In this document: in pieces, positions 28,389 through 36,093 of the stretch | How the letters are laid out: each line of letters opens with the position of its first letter | Position numbering within the stretch: position 1 is the first letter of the stretch | Assembly: GCF_023015625.1 (NCBI RefSeq) | Contig: NZ_JALKAH010000007.1 | Location: 1-64,000, forward strand | Source: Yoonia sp. F2084L | GTDB lineage: Bacteria > Pseudomonadota > Alphaproteobacteria > Rhodobacterales > Rhodobacteraceae | DNA length: 64,000 nt | Direction of reading: 5' to 3' | Program-made: the position numbers and the translations under genes | Notes under the pieces: model-generated | What the model saw: only the letters and a program-made list of their open reading frames with translations | Database searches by the model: none | What the model was told of the DNA's origin: nothing

Positions 28389-28684
28389 TCCGAAGAACCT
28401 CCGACGTATTGTTAGTGTATCACGATAATCGCCAGATTCGAGGCGGCTCGTGAATTTTTTTTGTTGGGCTGCTTCACCCGGACCGTTCAGGCGAAGTTAT
28501 TGCTTTTAGCTCAACAGGCCCTTCGGAGCGACACAGCGGTAACCCACTCGTATAACATCCTAGCGAAGGAAGCTCATTCGGCAAAACCAATGGTATTTCC
28601 GACTCCTTGTGACTGAGATATTGACATCCAGCACGGAAACGCCGATGTTAGAACTAAACAGGAACATTTAGTGAGGATGATAGA

Positions 28685-28930
28685 ATGTCACAGGTCGTAG
28701 ACTTCCGCAATGAATCTGGATTGGAGTTCAAGGATATCTCGTCTGAGCAATGGCGCGAGTACACCTTTTCAGACGGGCAATCCGTTCGCATCGAACTGCC
28801 CCTAAAGCTCTATGTGAGTGAAAACGGCCACCGCCTCCTCGATACAGCGGGAGTATCACACTACATCCCTTTGAGTTGGATACATCTTAAATGGCAGGTG
28901 AAGGACGGTCTGCCGCAATTTGTGCTTTAG
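28685..28930 (+). CDS. Small hypothetical protein
   Basis: The 81-residue protein starts at an ATG behind GAGGATGATAGA. It looks beta-rich (YTFSDGQSVRIELPLKLYV, GHRLLDTAGVSHYIPLSWIHLKWQV) with aromatic residues spaced as in small beta-sandwich proteins. No family is recognised. It faces a gene on the other strand four bases downstream and is divergent from the HTH-GHKL-DUF4338 operon, so it may be part of the cargo. Confidence 0.6.
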   Translation: MSQVVDFRNESGLEFKDISSEQWREYTFSDGQSVRIELPLKLYVSENGHRLLDTAGVSHYIPLSWIHLKWQVKDGLPQFVL

Positions 28931-28934
28931 GAGA

Positions 28935-30029
28935 CTAACCAAATATTTTCTTCTTTAAGCGTTCAAGTAGTAACACAGCTTTTGAGTAGTCTTCCTTTGC
29001 AATAGAAACCGTTCCAACAACGGCTCCGCCAACTACTGCGCCAACGATCACGGGCCAATCCTTGGATGGGTCAGTCAACGAGCGAACGATGAATGGGATA
29101 GCGAATCCTACAGCCGTAACAGAGACACTTAGTACTGCTAGTCCAAGCGATGGTTTGGTTGTTATCCTGACCTGAAAATCTTCCCAGATAAGTTCATCTG
29201 TCGTACTTTCCTTGCGCCTAAAGGACAGTTGGGTGTCTTCACCTAAAATGCTTTTTTTTGTCTTAAATCGAAAGTCTTTACGATCATACCGAGTGCTCAT
29301 GGCGCGCTTCTCGCCATTCAGTGATCTCATCACCTCATCTCCTGTGCTCACTTCCAGCATGTATTCGCTAAAGTGGCGTTTTGGGTGAAAATGATAAACT
29401 TGGACTTCGTAGCTCCTTCCGCCATCCAACTCGAAGGTCAATGCGCCTTCATCTTCGAAAGGTTCAACGGTCTTGCCTGTCTTCAAGTCCTTAATCGCGT
29501 CGAAGCGATAGAAGGGGACATCGTCAACATGATTTGGTGTTTGGTAGTACTGCTCAACGAGATGCTCCCAGTCACCTAGGTCATTTGAGCCCTCTACATC
29601 CCCAAAGCAATCTTCATTATCAAACATCCAATATTTTCCTGACAGCTCCCCACCATGGTAGTCGGGCAGCTCCAAACGAGTTGCTCGTGCTTTGTCGTTG
29701 AAGGAGCGCAAGTCGCCGTACTTACAAAAGTCACCCAACTTAAAGACAATACTCGCTGTTGATCCGTGGTTTCGGACCTCGACAATTTCAGCAAACCGAA
29801 CCGGCACGATCAGCGGTGTAGCGTTCTTTGTTGCTTGATCAATATAACATAAAACGGCATCTTTGGCCTCGTCATACTCCGCGTCAGCCTTCCTCTTAGA
29901 GACTTCGGATGAAATCCATTTTGACGCGTACCGAAACTGCTGACTCGAGCCACAGGGCTTCGCAAAGAGGTCCACAACATCCTGCGAATAACCTTCACGG
30001 CTGTTTGACGACAAGAAAACGTCTAATCC
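28935..30029 (-). CDS. Hypothetical protein with two C-terminal membrane helices
   Basis: The 364-residue protein has a soluble region of about 300 residues starting MGLDVFLSSNSREGYSQDVV and two hydrophobic helices near the C-terminus (LGLAVLSVSVTAVGFAIPFI and VIVGAVVGGAVVGTV). The opening strand DVFLSSNSREGY recalls TIR or DUF4062 folds, but the rest does not follow either. I chose the ATG at 30029, eight bases after GGGAG, since the upstream extension is Cys-rich. The layout, soluble sensor plus membrane anchor, would suit a membrane-acting defence effector, but this is speculation. Confidence 0.6.
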   Translation of the reverse strand, partial: GLDVFLSSNSREGYSQDVVDLFAKPCGSSQQFRYASKWISSEVSKRKADAEYDEAKDAVLCYIDQATKNATPLIVPVRFAEIVEVRNHGSTASIVFKLGDFCKYGDLRSFNDKARATRLELPDYHGGELSGKYWMFDNEDCFGDVEGSNDLGDWEHLVEQYYQTPNHVDDVPFYRFDAIKDLKTGKTVEPFEDEGALTFELDGGRSYEVQVYHFHPKRHFSEYMLEVSTGDEVMRSLNGEKRAMSTRYDRKDFRFKTKKSILGEDTQLSFRRKESTTDELIWEDFQVRITTKPSLGLAVLSVSVTAVGFAIPFIVRSLTDPSKDWPVIVGAVVGGAVVGTVSIAKEDYSKAVLLLERLKKKIFG

Positions 30030-30362
30030 CATAAACCAACTCCCAAGATCAAAGTTTCCGCGGCAGGTCCGCGAGATATCAGCGATGTGTTCCCCGCAAA
30101 CCAATGTGACACTTGCGGGCGTGTATGACTTCAGAACTATGACGATACCGCTTATCTTTCCAGATGAATGCGTCAGCGGCGTTCATTTCTGTTAACTCAA
30201 TAACCCGTCATTTTCATCGAAAAACGAGACTTGTGTTCACTTTGACACCCTACAGCCTTTCTTTTTGCTGGATGGCACCGCAGAGCCCTTCACAACCGGA
30301 TGAAAAGTCGAGCTTTTTCTCGACATGTGCCTATAATGGAGCGTGGCCAAAAGGAGGTCACG

Positions 30363-31526
30363 ATGCCCAGCTTACGTCTTACCCGCCGCGCAATTGACGA
30401 AATCCCCTTCACTCAGAAAGGGCAGGTTCTGTACCGCGACACCATGCTTCCCGGCTTTGGGCTGCGTGTCGGCGTGCAATCCAAAGTGTTCTTTGCCGAA
30501 GGGCAGTTGAACCGGCGAACGCGGCGCGTCACAATAGGCCGCGCCGATGTTTTTGCGCCGGAGGTTGCCCGGAAGAAAGCCTTGACGATTCTGGGTGACA
30601 TGGCCGATGGGCACGACCCGAACGCCGATAAGCGCCAAGAAGCTGCCGAACGGGTTACGTTGGAACTTGCGTTGAAACGCTTCTTGGAAGTCCGCAGCCT
30701 ATCCACGCATACCGTCAGCCACTATCAGCGCACCGAGCGCCTTTACCTCAAGTCGTGGAGCAAGAAGCCGTTGAACGAGATTACCCGCCAGATGGTTCTT
30801 AAGAAGCATCAGGACATTGGTAGGAAACACGGCGAAACCACCGCCAATAACGTGATGCGACACCTTCGGTCAGTCTATAATTTCATCTCCGCGACGCAGG
30901 ACGACTACCCACCCAATCCGGTGCAAATCCTGACCCAAGCGCGGGCGTGGTTCAAAGAACGGCGCCGTCAGACCGTTGTGACTGCTGTCGATCTGCCCGC
31001 GTGGTGGAAGGCGGTTATGGCGGAGCCCGACTATTCTCGGGATTTCCTGCTGACTGCTCTATTCACTGGCATGCGCCGCAGCGAAGTGATGCAACTGCGC
31101 TGGGTGAATGTGGACCTTTCGGCCAAGACCCTTCACCTGCCTACCACCAAGAACGGCGACTCTCTGACCCTCCCTCTGTCGGAGTTTCTGGCAGACATGC
31201 TGGCCCAACGGCGCGAGGCGAGCCAAGGCTCCCCTTGGGTGTTCCCCGGACCAGGTCGCACTGGCCATCTGGTCGAAACCAAGAAGTTCCTTCTGCGCGT
31301 GTCGGCTGGGTCTGGCGTCAGCTTCACCCTGCACGACCTGCGGCGCACCTTCATCACCATCGCCGAGAGCCTCGACGTGCCTTACTACGCGCTCAAACGC
31401 TTGCTGAACCACCGCACCAATGGAGATGTGACCGGCGGCTACATCGTGGTGAATGCGGAGCGCCTTCGGGAGCCAGTAGAACTAGTGGCACAACGCATCC
31501 TGGAATTGAAAGAACGCTGCGACTGA
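30363..31526 (+). CDS. int: Tyrosine-type site-specific integrase
   Basis: The C-terminal catalytic domain has the arginine in GMRRSEVMQLRW, the HDLRRTF box with histidine and second arginine, and the nucleophile region LLNHRTNGDVTGGYIVV. The N-terminal part (TQKGQVLYRDTMLPGFGLRVG) is the arm-binding domain common to tRNA-targeting integrases of P4 type. It would catalyse insertion at the TTACGAAT core in tRNA-Thr. The ATG at 30363 lies seven bases after AAGGAGG; the earlier opening at 30300 has no such site. The gene is central in the element rather than next to an attachment site. Confidence 0.95.
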   Translation: MPSLRLTRRAIDEIPFTQKGQVLYRDTMLPGFGLRVGVQSKVFFAEGQLNRRTRRVTIGRADVFAPEVARKKALTILGDMADGHDPNADKRQEAAERVTLELALKRFLEVRSLSTHTVSHYQRTERLYLKSWSKKPLNEITRQMVLKKHQDIGRKHGETTANNVMRHLRSVYNFISATQDDYPPNPVQILTQARAWFKERRRQTVVTAVDLPAWWKAVMAEPDYSRDFLLTALFTGMRRSEVMQLRWVNVDLSAKTLHLPTTKNGDSLTLPLSEFLADMLAQRREASQGSPWVFPGPGRTGHLVETKKFLLRVSAGSGVSFTLHDLRRTFITIAESLDVPYYALKRLLNHRTNGDVTGGYIVVNAERLREPVELVAQRILELKERCD

Positions 31527-31950
31527 TCCTGGGGTGACCCCACCCCATCGACGGCACCCAGCGCAGTAGCCGGGTTGGCCACTCCCGCTACGAAGGAATC
31601 CACGAGTACGGTTCGCATTCAAAGACCAACGCTTAAGTGCTTAACCCCTGATCTTCGAAATGCTGCGTCGCGCGTGCGCGCATTGGATCATGTTTGATTG
31701 TTTTGGACGGGCTTGCACGACCCCGACTATTCGATTGAAAATGGCAGGCGGTTTGGTAGAATGTTGTTGCCTACAAGAAATATGCCCCAAGCGCGTAACG
31801 ACAAACGCAGGGCCAGTGAAAGGCTGGTAGTAGGACGGCGGGACCCGTTGACGTGTGGTGGTCCCTTAATGGAACGAGAACTCCGCGCCGTAGTCATCCA
31901 CTAAACGTCCTTCTGTTTCGCAGAGGGATTGTTTCAGCACGGAGACTACA
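31527..31950. other. Intergenic region between integrase and excisionase-like gene
   Basis: No gene is accepted here. A short plus-strand ORF (31698-31904) lacks a domain pattern and a good ribosome site. The region probably holds the promoter for the excisionase and primase genes and perhaps a replication origin for the primase, but I see no clear iterons. Confidence 0.4.
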
Positions 31951-32160
31951 ATGGCTGAATCCAAGAAACTCGATCTCTTAACGACCGGTCAGGTCGCTGA
32001 GTACACCCATATGAGCACGTCCTTCTTCGAAAAGCGTCGCTCTTACAAGAAAAGCCCTGCCTATGTGAAAATTGGTGCACGTGTATTCTACCGCCGCACC
32101 GACATCGACCAGTGGCTCTTGGAACAAGAATTCCAGCCTCAGGGAGGTGCGAATGTCTGA
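31951..32160 (+). CDS. Excisionase-like helix-turn-helix protein (AlpA/MerR type)
   Basis: The 69-residue protein is a single winged-helix HTH of the AlpA/helix_turn_helix_17 kind: LLTTGQVAEYTHMSTSFFEKRR, a wing with VKIGARVFYRRTDIDQWL. Such proteins direct excision and activate element genes. The ATG follows GGAGACTACA. It overlaps the primase gene by eight bases, so the two are co-expressed. Confidence 0.8.
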   Translation: MAESKKLDLLTTGQVAEYTHMSTSFFEKRRSYKKSPAYVKIGARVFYRRTDIDQWLLEQEFQPQGGANV

Positions 32161-34543
32161 GCAACTCAAAATCACCGATGAAATCGTGACGTTCGTTCAC
32201 TCAATCGCCAGCCTTGGGAACCCTAAAACCCACGCAATCCATAACCAAAAGGGAAGGGCAAAATACCAGCCGCGCGAAACCAGCATCAACTTGGACGTGG
32301 TGCGCAAACACCTAACGGGAGAGCAGCCTATCGGCTGCTATTTCGTTTTGGAAGATGCTTGCCAAGTTGCGGTTATCGACTTCGATGACCACGACAAATC
32401 CATGAATTGGGAAGACATGGCTGCCTTGGCAAAAACCGTGGTGGACAGACTTATTGATGGGGGTTTTCATCCGTTGTGCTGTCGTTCCGGCGGCGGTGCG
32501 GGCTTGCATATCTGGCTGTTCTGGCCGAAGCCCCAATCGGCCAAACTGATGAAGGCGTTTCTTCGGGCGCTCGTTGCCTCGTGTGGTTTCAAGCACGGAA
32601 CGAAGGGTGTTCTGGACGGCGAGGTTGAGGTGTTTCCAAAGAACGACCGAGTTCGTGTCGGCAGCTTGGGAAACCTTGTGGCCTTGCCATACGCACGACA
32701 GTCAGTGCCGCTGGATGCGGATTTGAAACCGATAACGTGGAGTAGCTTTGTCCCGCCCAAGCTGGAAGAAATTTACAATCCGGATGTAGCTGCAAATTTT
32801 GAGCCGCCCTCTCCGGAGCCGAAGAAGACCAGCAAGAGAACATGCACAGCCAAAAAAGCACTGGTTCAAAACGAGGTGTTGCCGGGCGACGAGAACGAGG
32901 TCCGTGAAGCATTGAAATTCGTTGATGCCGATGACTATGACACTTGGATCAGTTACGGCCTTGCAATCAAAAATAGCCTTGGCACGGCCGCATTCGATGT
33001 CTGGGATGAATGGGCAAGGAGGTCAGCAAAGTACGCAGAGCACGATGAATCCGCGTCAAAGTGGGATGGGTTCGAACCAGATGGCAGCCTGACCATTGGC
33101 ACGATCTTTCAACACGCAAAAGAACGTGGTTGGAAAGGGCCGTCAGGTTATATTGTCCGCGAGATGAATTCCCGGTTTGGCATTCTCACTTATGGCTCCA
33201 CGACCCGGATCATCCTGAAAGGCAGTACGAGTACCGAAGTGCTGTCTTGGCTCGGCAAAGGGGCATTTGAGGACCGTTTGGCCCCTGAGAAGTTTGCAGT
33301 GACGAACAACAACGGCGACACAACTTGGCGACCTAAGGCCCGGTATTGGTTGCAGCACCCTTTTGCTGCGCATTATCACGAAGTCGATTTCGATTCTTCA
33401 CTTCCGCCGGGCCACAATGGGTATGTCTGGAACATGTGGCACGGTTTCGCAGTCGAACCGATTCCTGGCGACTGGAGCAGGATGAAGGAACACATCTTTG
33501 AAAACATCTGCGGTGGAAACGAAGACTATTTCAACTGGTTATTGAACTGGCTGGCGCTTGGCGTTCAGCAGCCTGCACTGGTCATCGGAACTGCCCCTGT
33601 TCTCAAGGGCCTACCCGGCACAGGTAAAGGTGTTTTGGCCAATGCTTATGGGCAGCTTTGGATGCCGCATTTTGTGTCGATTACGAAGGACGATCACGTC
33701 CGAGGTCGCTTCAATCAACACCTCGAAGGGCGGAGATTTGTCTATGTCGATGAAGCAATGTTCGGCGGCGATCGAAAGAACGCAGGTGTGATCAAAACGA
33801 TGTTGACCGAACCGCAGATCATGATTGAGCGGAAGGGTGTTGATCCGATCTGGCTCAATAATCACATGATTTTCATGATCACCTCCAATGAACGGTCGGT
33901 TGTTCCTGCTGACATTGGCGACCGTCGCTGGCAGGTTTTTGAGGTCTCCGACCATAAACGTGAAGACAAGGCCTACTTTTCGGCCATCGCAAAACAGATG
34001 AGTGCGGGCGGCTACGAAGCGATGCTGCACGAACTTCTAGATCGGGATACATCCAAGGGGCCTGACCCGCGGAAAACGATCCGCACGCCGGAACTTTTCA
34101 ATGAAATCATCCAGGCACAAGGACCGGTTGAAAAATACCTTTATCAAATGCTGGATACAGGCATCCTTCCACAGCCCGACGCCCCGGGAAACGGCCCCGG
34201 CATCACTACAATCGCGGCTATGTATTCGGAAATAAAGCGGTCGCATCCTGGCGCTCAGTATGTTCAGGAAACGCTGTTCGGTCGTGACCTCGGAAAGATT
34301 TTCTCTGGCCTCAGGAAGGTTCAGAGCGGCAAGTTTATCACCGGTTACACCAAGCATGGCGAGCCGAGCTTGGCGCGCTCCATGCGCTATCACTTCCCTC
34401 CCTTACGCGATTGCCGGGTGATGTTTGAAGACTACATTGGTCAGCCGATACCTTGGACAGAGGACGTCGAAGATTGGCAAGACGACGTTGATCCTCCGCA
34501 CGACTACGGTAGCATCAACGTTGGTGGCGATGCACCATTTTGA
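32153..34543 (+). CDS. Primase-helicase of the element (TOTE-type primase plus DUF5906 helicase)
   Basis: The 796-residue protein joins a primase-like N-terminus (YFVLEDACQVAVIDFDDHD with paired acidic residues, then CCRSGGGAGLHIWLFW) to a PriCT-like segment (ALKFVDADDYDTWISYGLAIKNS) and a C-terminal SF3-like ATPase: Walker A GLPGTGKGVLA, then RRFVYVDEAMFGG as Walker B and MIFMITSNE as sensor. It would prime and unwind element DNA for replication after excision, as in P4 alpha. I started at the ATG at 32153; the frame extends upstream only through the HTH gene. It ends before a good terminator. Confidence 0.85.
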   Translation: MSEQLKITDEIVTFVHSIASLGNPKTHAIHNQKGRAKYQPRETSINLDVVRKHLTGEQPIGCYFVLEDACQVAVIDFDDHDKSMNWEDMAALAKTVVDRLIDGGFHPLCCRSGGGAGLHIWLFWPKPQSAKLMKAFLRALVASCGFKHGTKGVLDGEVEVFPKNDRVRVGSLGNLVALPYARQSVPLDADLKPITWSSFVPPKLEEIYNPDVAANFEPPSPEPKKTSKRTCTAKKALVQNEVLPGDENEVREALKFVDADDYDTWISYGLAIKNSLGTAAFDVWDEWARRSAKYAEHDESASKWDGFEPDGSLTIGTIFQHAKERGWKGPSGYIVREMNSRFGILTYGSTTRIILKGSTSTEVLSWLGKGAFEDRLAPEKFAVTNNNGDTTWRPKARYWLQHPFAAHYHEVDFDSSLPPGHNGYVWNMWHGFAVEPIPGDWSRMKEHIFENICGGNEDYFNWLLNWLALGVQQPALVIGTAPVLKGLPGTGKGVLANAYGQLWMPHFVSITKDDHVRGRFNQHLEGRRFVYVDEAMFGGDRKNAGVIKTMLTEPQIMIERKGVDPIWLNNHMIFMITSNERSVVPADIGDRRWQVFEVSDHKREDKAYFSAIAKQMSAGGYEAMLHELLDRDTSKGPDPRKTIRTPELFNEIIQAQGPVEKYLYQMLDTGILPQPDAPGNGPGITTIAAMYSEIKRSHPGAQYVQETLFGRDLGKIFSGLRKVQSGKFITGYTKHGEPSLARSMRYHFPPLRDCRVMFEDYIGQPIPWTEDVEDWQDDVDPPHDYGSINVGGDAPF

Positions 34544-34564
34544 TATGGCTGAAATAGGCAAGCG

Positions 34565-34589
34565 GGGCGGTTTATTACCGCCCTTTTTT
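34565..34589 (+). terminator. Intrinsic terminator after the primase gene
   Basis: GGGCGGT and ACCGCCC form a seven-base stem with a TTATT loop, followed by six T residues. It lies 20 bases after the primase stop and ends the HTH-primase transcript. Confidence 0.9.
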
Positions 34590-34783
34590 GGTGCCTGCAT
34601 GACAGTCACATTTTATACCTATATAACCTATACACCCCATACAGGCTTTTTCTCTGATGCTGGTCAAGCAGGGGTCATCGCGCGCCTGAAGCATGGGCTG
34701 GCTGTTTGGCACGGGCTGTGCCCGCCAAGCAGCGCAACCGGTGCCAGACGGACGCCTGCGGACGTGTGGCGGTGTTGCTGGGC

Positions 34784-35509
34784 CTACCCCCGTACATCCA
34801 ATGTCAACGTGCGCCAGCTTCCGCGCTCAGGGAAGTACTCGATTGTACCCGAGAAGCTACCTCGAAGCATTGCACCAAACCCGTTCTGAGCATCAAACTG
34901 GCCATCGACGTGGTAGACGCAATCGCCGATATGTACTGTTCCGGCTCCATATCTGCCTGGAAACTCTGCTGTCGATGGAGCCCGCAGCGACCGCCGTACA
35001 TCATCTTGGATCATGACATAGGCCATAGAGGCCTTTTGGTCTGTGCATTCTGCAAGCCTCCAGGCCTTTGCCTCGGCGTCGCGTCGCACTACCTCCGCCT
35101 CATGGGCAGCGGGGTCAAGGACACGCAGTTCGGCAAACCAGCGGTCTTCGTCGATTTCACGCAGCTCAACAAGATATGCGACAGGATCGCGTTTACGCAA
35201 CTCTGCCAGATGCACCTCGCGCTGCTCGTCAAAGAGAACTGCACCCTGCAATGTGAAGAACCCCGAGACCAAGAGAAAAAGTAGCGCCTTGCCCCGACGG
35301 CGGAAATGCAGAAGGCCCTTCCCGGTGATGAAGGTGAAAGCGAACACGCAGAATAGAAGCATTGCCACCAACGTTTGGACGCTCACATTGCTCTGTTGGA
35401 GCAGATAAAGGGCAGAACCAAAGGCGATGAGCTCCAAAATCACAATCTGGGAACGCACAAATGCTCCAACGACGGTTGTTCCCTGTTTCTTCAATTCATT
35501 CCTGCTCAT
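34784..35509 (-). CDS. Hypothetical two-helix membrane protein
   Basis: The 241-residue protein has two or three hydrophobic segments in the first 90 residues (VILELIAFGSALYLL, LVAMLLFCVFAFTFITG, LLFLLVSGFFTLQGAVLF), a charged helical middle (EQREVHLAELRKRDPVAYL), and a C-terminal globular domain with FPGRYGAGTVHIGDCVYHVDGQFDAQNGFG, a pattern seen in several phage and element proteins of unknown role. I chose the ATG at 35509 behind GAGGAG, preceded by a hairpin. Near the right end of the element; function unknown. Confidence 0.65.
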   Translation of the reverse strand: MSRNELKKQGTTVVGAFVRSQIVILELIAFGSALYLLQQSNVSVQTLVAMLLFCVFAFTFITGKGLLHFRRRGKALLFLLVSGFFTLQGAVLFDEQREVHLAELRKRDPVAYLVELREIDEDRWFAELRVLDPAAHEAEVVRRDAEAKAWRLAECTDQKASMAYVMIQDDVRRSLRAPSTAEFPGRYGAGTVHIGDCVYHVDGQFDAQNGFGAMLRGSFSGTIEYFPERGSWRTLTLDVRG

Positions 35510-35838
35510 AGCGGCTCCTCTACTAACGAAATCGGCCACCAGAGTTACCTCTGGCAGCCGGGGAGTTAGTAAGCCGCCGCAAGACGACCGCGCTGGCCTT
35601 TAGGCCGGAGCCCTGGACATACGCCAGTGCCTCCCCGACCATAGGGTTCGAGGAGGTGTCATTTCGGCCGACACCGGCCGCTTGCGGTGGGGTTACTACG
35701 CCCCGAGATCGGCTCTGTTTGCCAATCCTGAGCGCAGCCTAGCCCGTATGCTCGAAATTCGAAAGCGCAAACGTCACATAGCGGTGTCGCTTAAGGTGTT
35801 GATTGCGATGTTAAATTCTCGAAGGGTGTTAAGAAGAA
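35510..35838. other. Noncoding region between membrane protein gene and tRNA-Thr
   Basis: Apart from the nested hairpin at 35521-35571 I see no gene. A short plus-strand ORF at 35682-35903 runs into the tRNA and is rejected. Confidence 0.5.
35521..35571 (-). promoter_or_regulatory. Nested hairpin before the membrane protein start
   Basis: TACTAAC (35521-35527) pairs with GTTAGTA (35565-35571), and inside it CCAGAG pairs with CTCTGG (35539-35554). In the minus-strand RNA the ribosome site GAGGAG follows directly after the outer stem. It may affect translation or RNA stability. Confidence 0.35.
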
Positions 35839-35914
35839 TGGTGCCGGTGATAGGACTCGAACCTACGACCTATGCATTACGAATGCAGTGCTCTACCAGC
35901 TGAGCTACACCGGC
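35839..35914 (-). tRNA. tRNA-Thr(CGU), complete, carried by the element
   Basis: The 76-nt gene includes the encoded CCA. Acceptor GCCGGTG pairs with CACCGGC; the D-arm is GCTC-AGCTGGTA-GAGC; the anticodon loop TTCGTAA gives anticodon CGU (reads ACG, threonine); the T-arm is GTAGG-TTCGAGT-CCTAT. It differs from the split host copy at acceptor and anticodon-stem positions but each is internally paired. It lies 98 bases inside the right end of the element, so it most likely supplies the function lost by insertion. Confidence 0.95.
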
Positions 35915-35931
35915 ATTCTTCCTTCGCGCGG

Positions 35932-35950
35932 CCCTACTATGGCCCTACTA
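35932..35950. repeat. Right pair of CCCTACTA repeats, putative integrase arm sites
   Basis: Two direct copies of CCCTACTA start 11 bases apart (35932 and 35943), about 65-80 bases inside the right core, matching the pair at the left end. They are good candidates for integrase arm sites. Confidence 0.5.
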
Positions 35951-36011
35951 TTTACTTTGCGCTTTCTCTAACTCACTGGTCTCAAACGTCAATCGCGGAT
36001 GGACCCGCTAC

Positions 36012-36049
36012 TTACGAATGACGTGCTCTACCAGCTGAGCTACAGCGGC
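36012..36049 (-). pseudogene. 5' half of the split tRNA-Thr(CGU) gene (right attachment site)
   Basis: Read on the minus strand this gives acceptor GCCGCTG, D-arm GCTC-AGCTGGTA-GAGC, and anticodon arm CGTCATTCGTAA, then stops matching tRNA. The acceptor pairs perfectly with CAGCGGC of the fragment at 23124, and the anticodon stem CGTCA pairs with TGATG there. The sequence on the element side does not restore a 3' half. Confidence 0.85.
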
Positions 36050-36093
36050 TAACCGGACGCGGTGATAGCACCGCGCGAAATGGTGGAAAAGGG

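Larger units (their letters stand above)
28290..28684. other. Divergent control region between HTH operon and small plus-strand gene
   Basis: This gap holds the leader hairpin, the leader motif and the third GGAGGTTC segment described separately. Bases from about 28410 to 28680 must contain promoters for both directions; no clear sigma-70 consensus stands out to me. Confidence 0.5.
23162..36019. mobile_element. 12.9-kb integrative element inserted in a tRNA-Thr(CGU) gene
   Basis: The element is bounded by direct repeats of TTACGAAT (23162-23169 and 36012-36019), the anticodon loop of the split tRNA. It carries a tyrosine integrase, an excisionase-like HTH gene and a primase-helicase, the core of P4-like or PICI-like satellites, but no capsid, portal or conjugation genes. 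Cargo at the left end is a probable defence operon (HTH, GHKL ATPase, DUF4338). A complete tRNA-Thr(CGU) of slightly different sequence lies at the right end and presumably replaces the broken host copy. Short CCCTACTA repeats near both ends may be integrase arm sites. Confidence 0.85.

Noticed and set aside
31698..31904. Small plus-strand ORF between integrase and excisionase-like gene
   Set aside because: No ribosome site or domain pattern; composition unlike neighbouring genes.
35839..35914. The complete tRNA as attR restored from host 5' half plus element 3' half
   Set aside because: Its 5' acceptor GCCGGTG does not match the displaced 3' half at 23124 (CAGCGGC); the fragment at 36012 does, so the whole tRNA belongs to the element.
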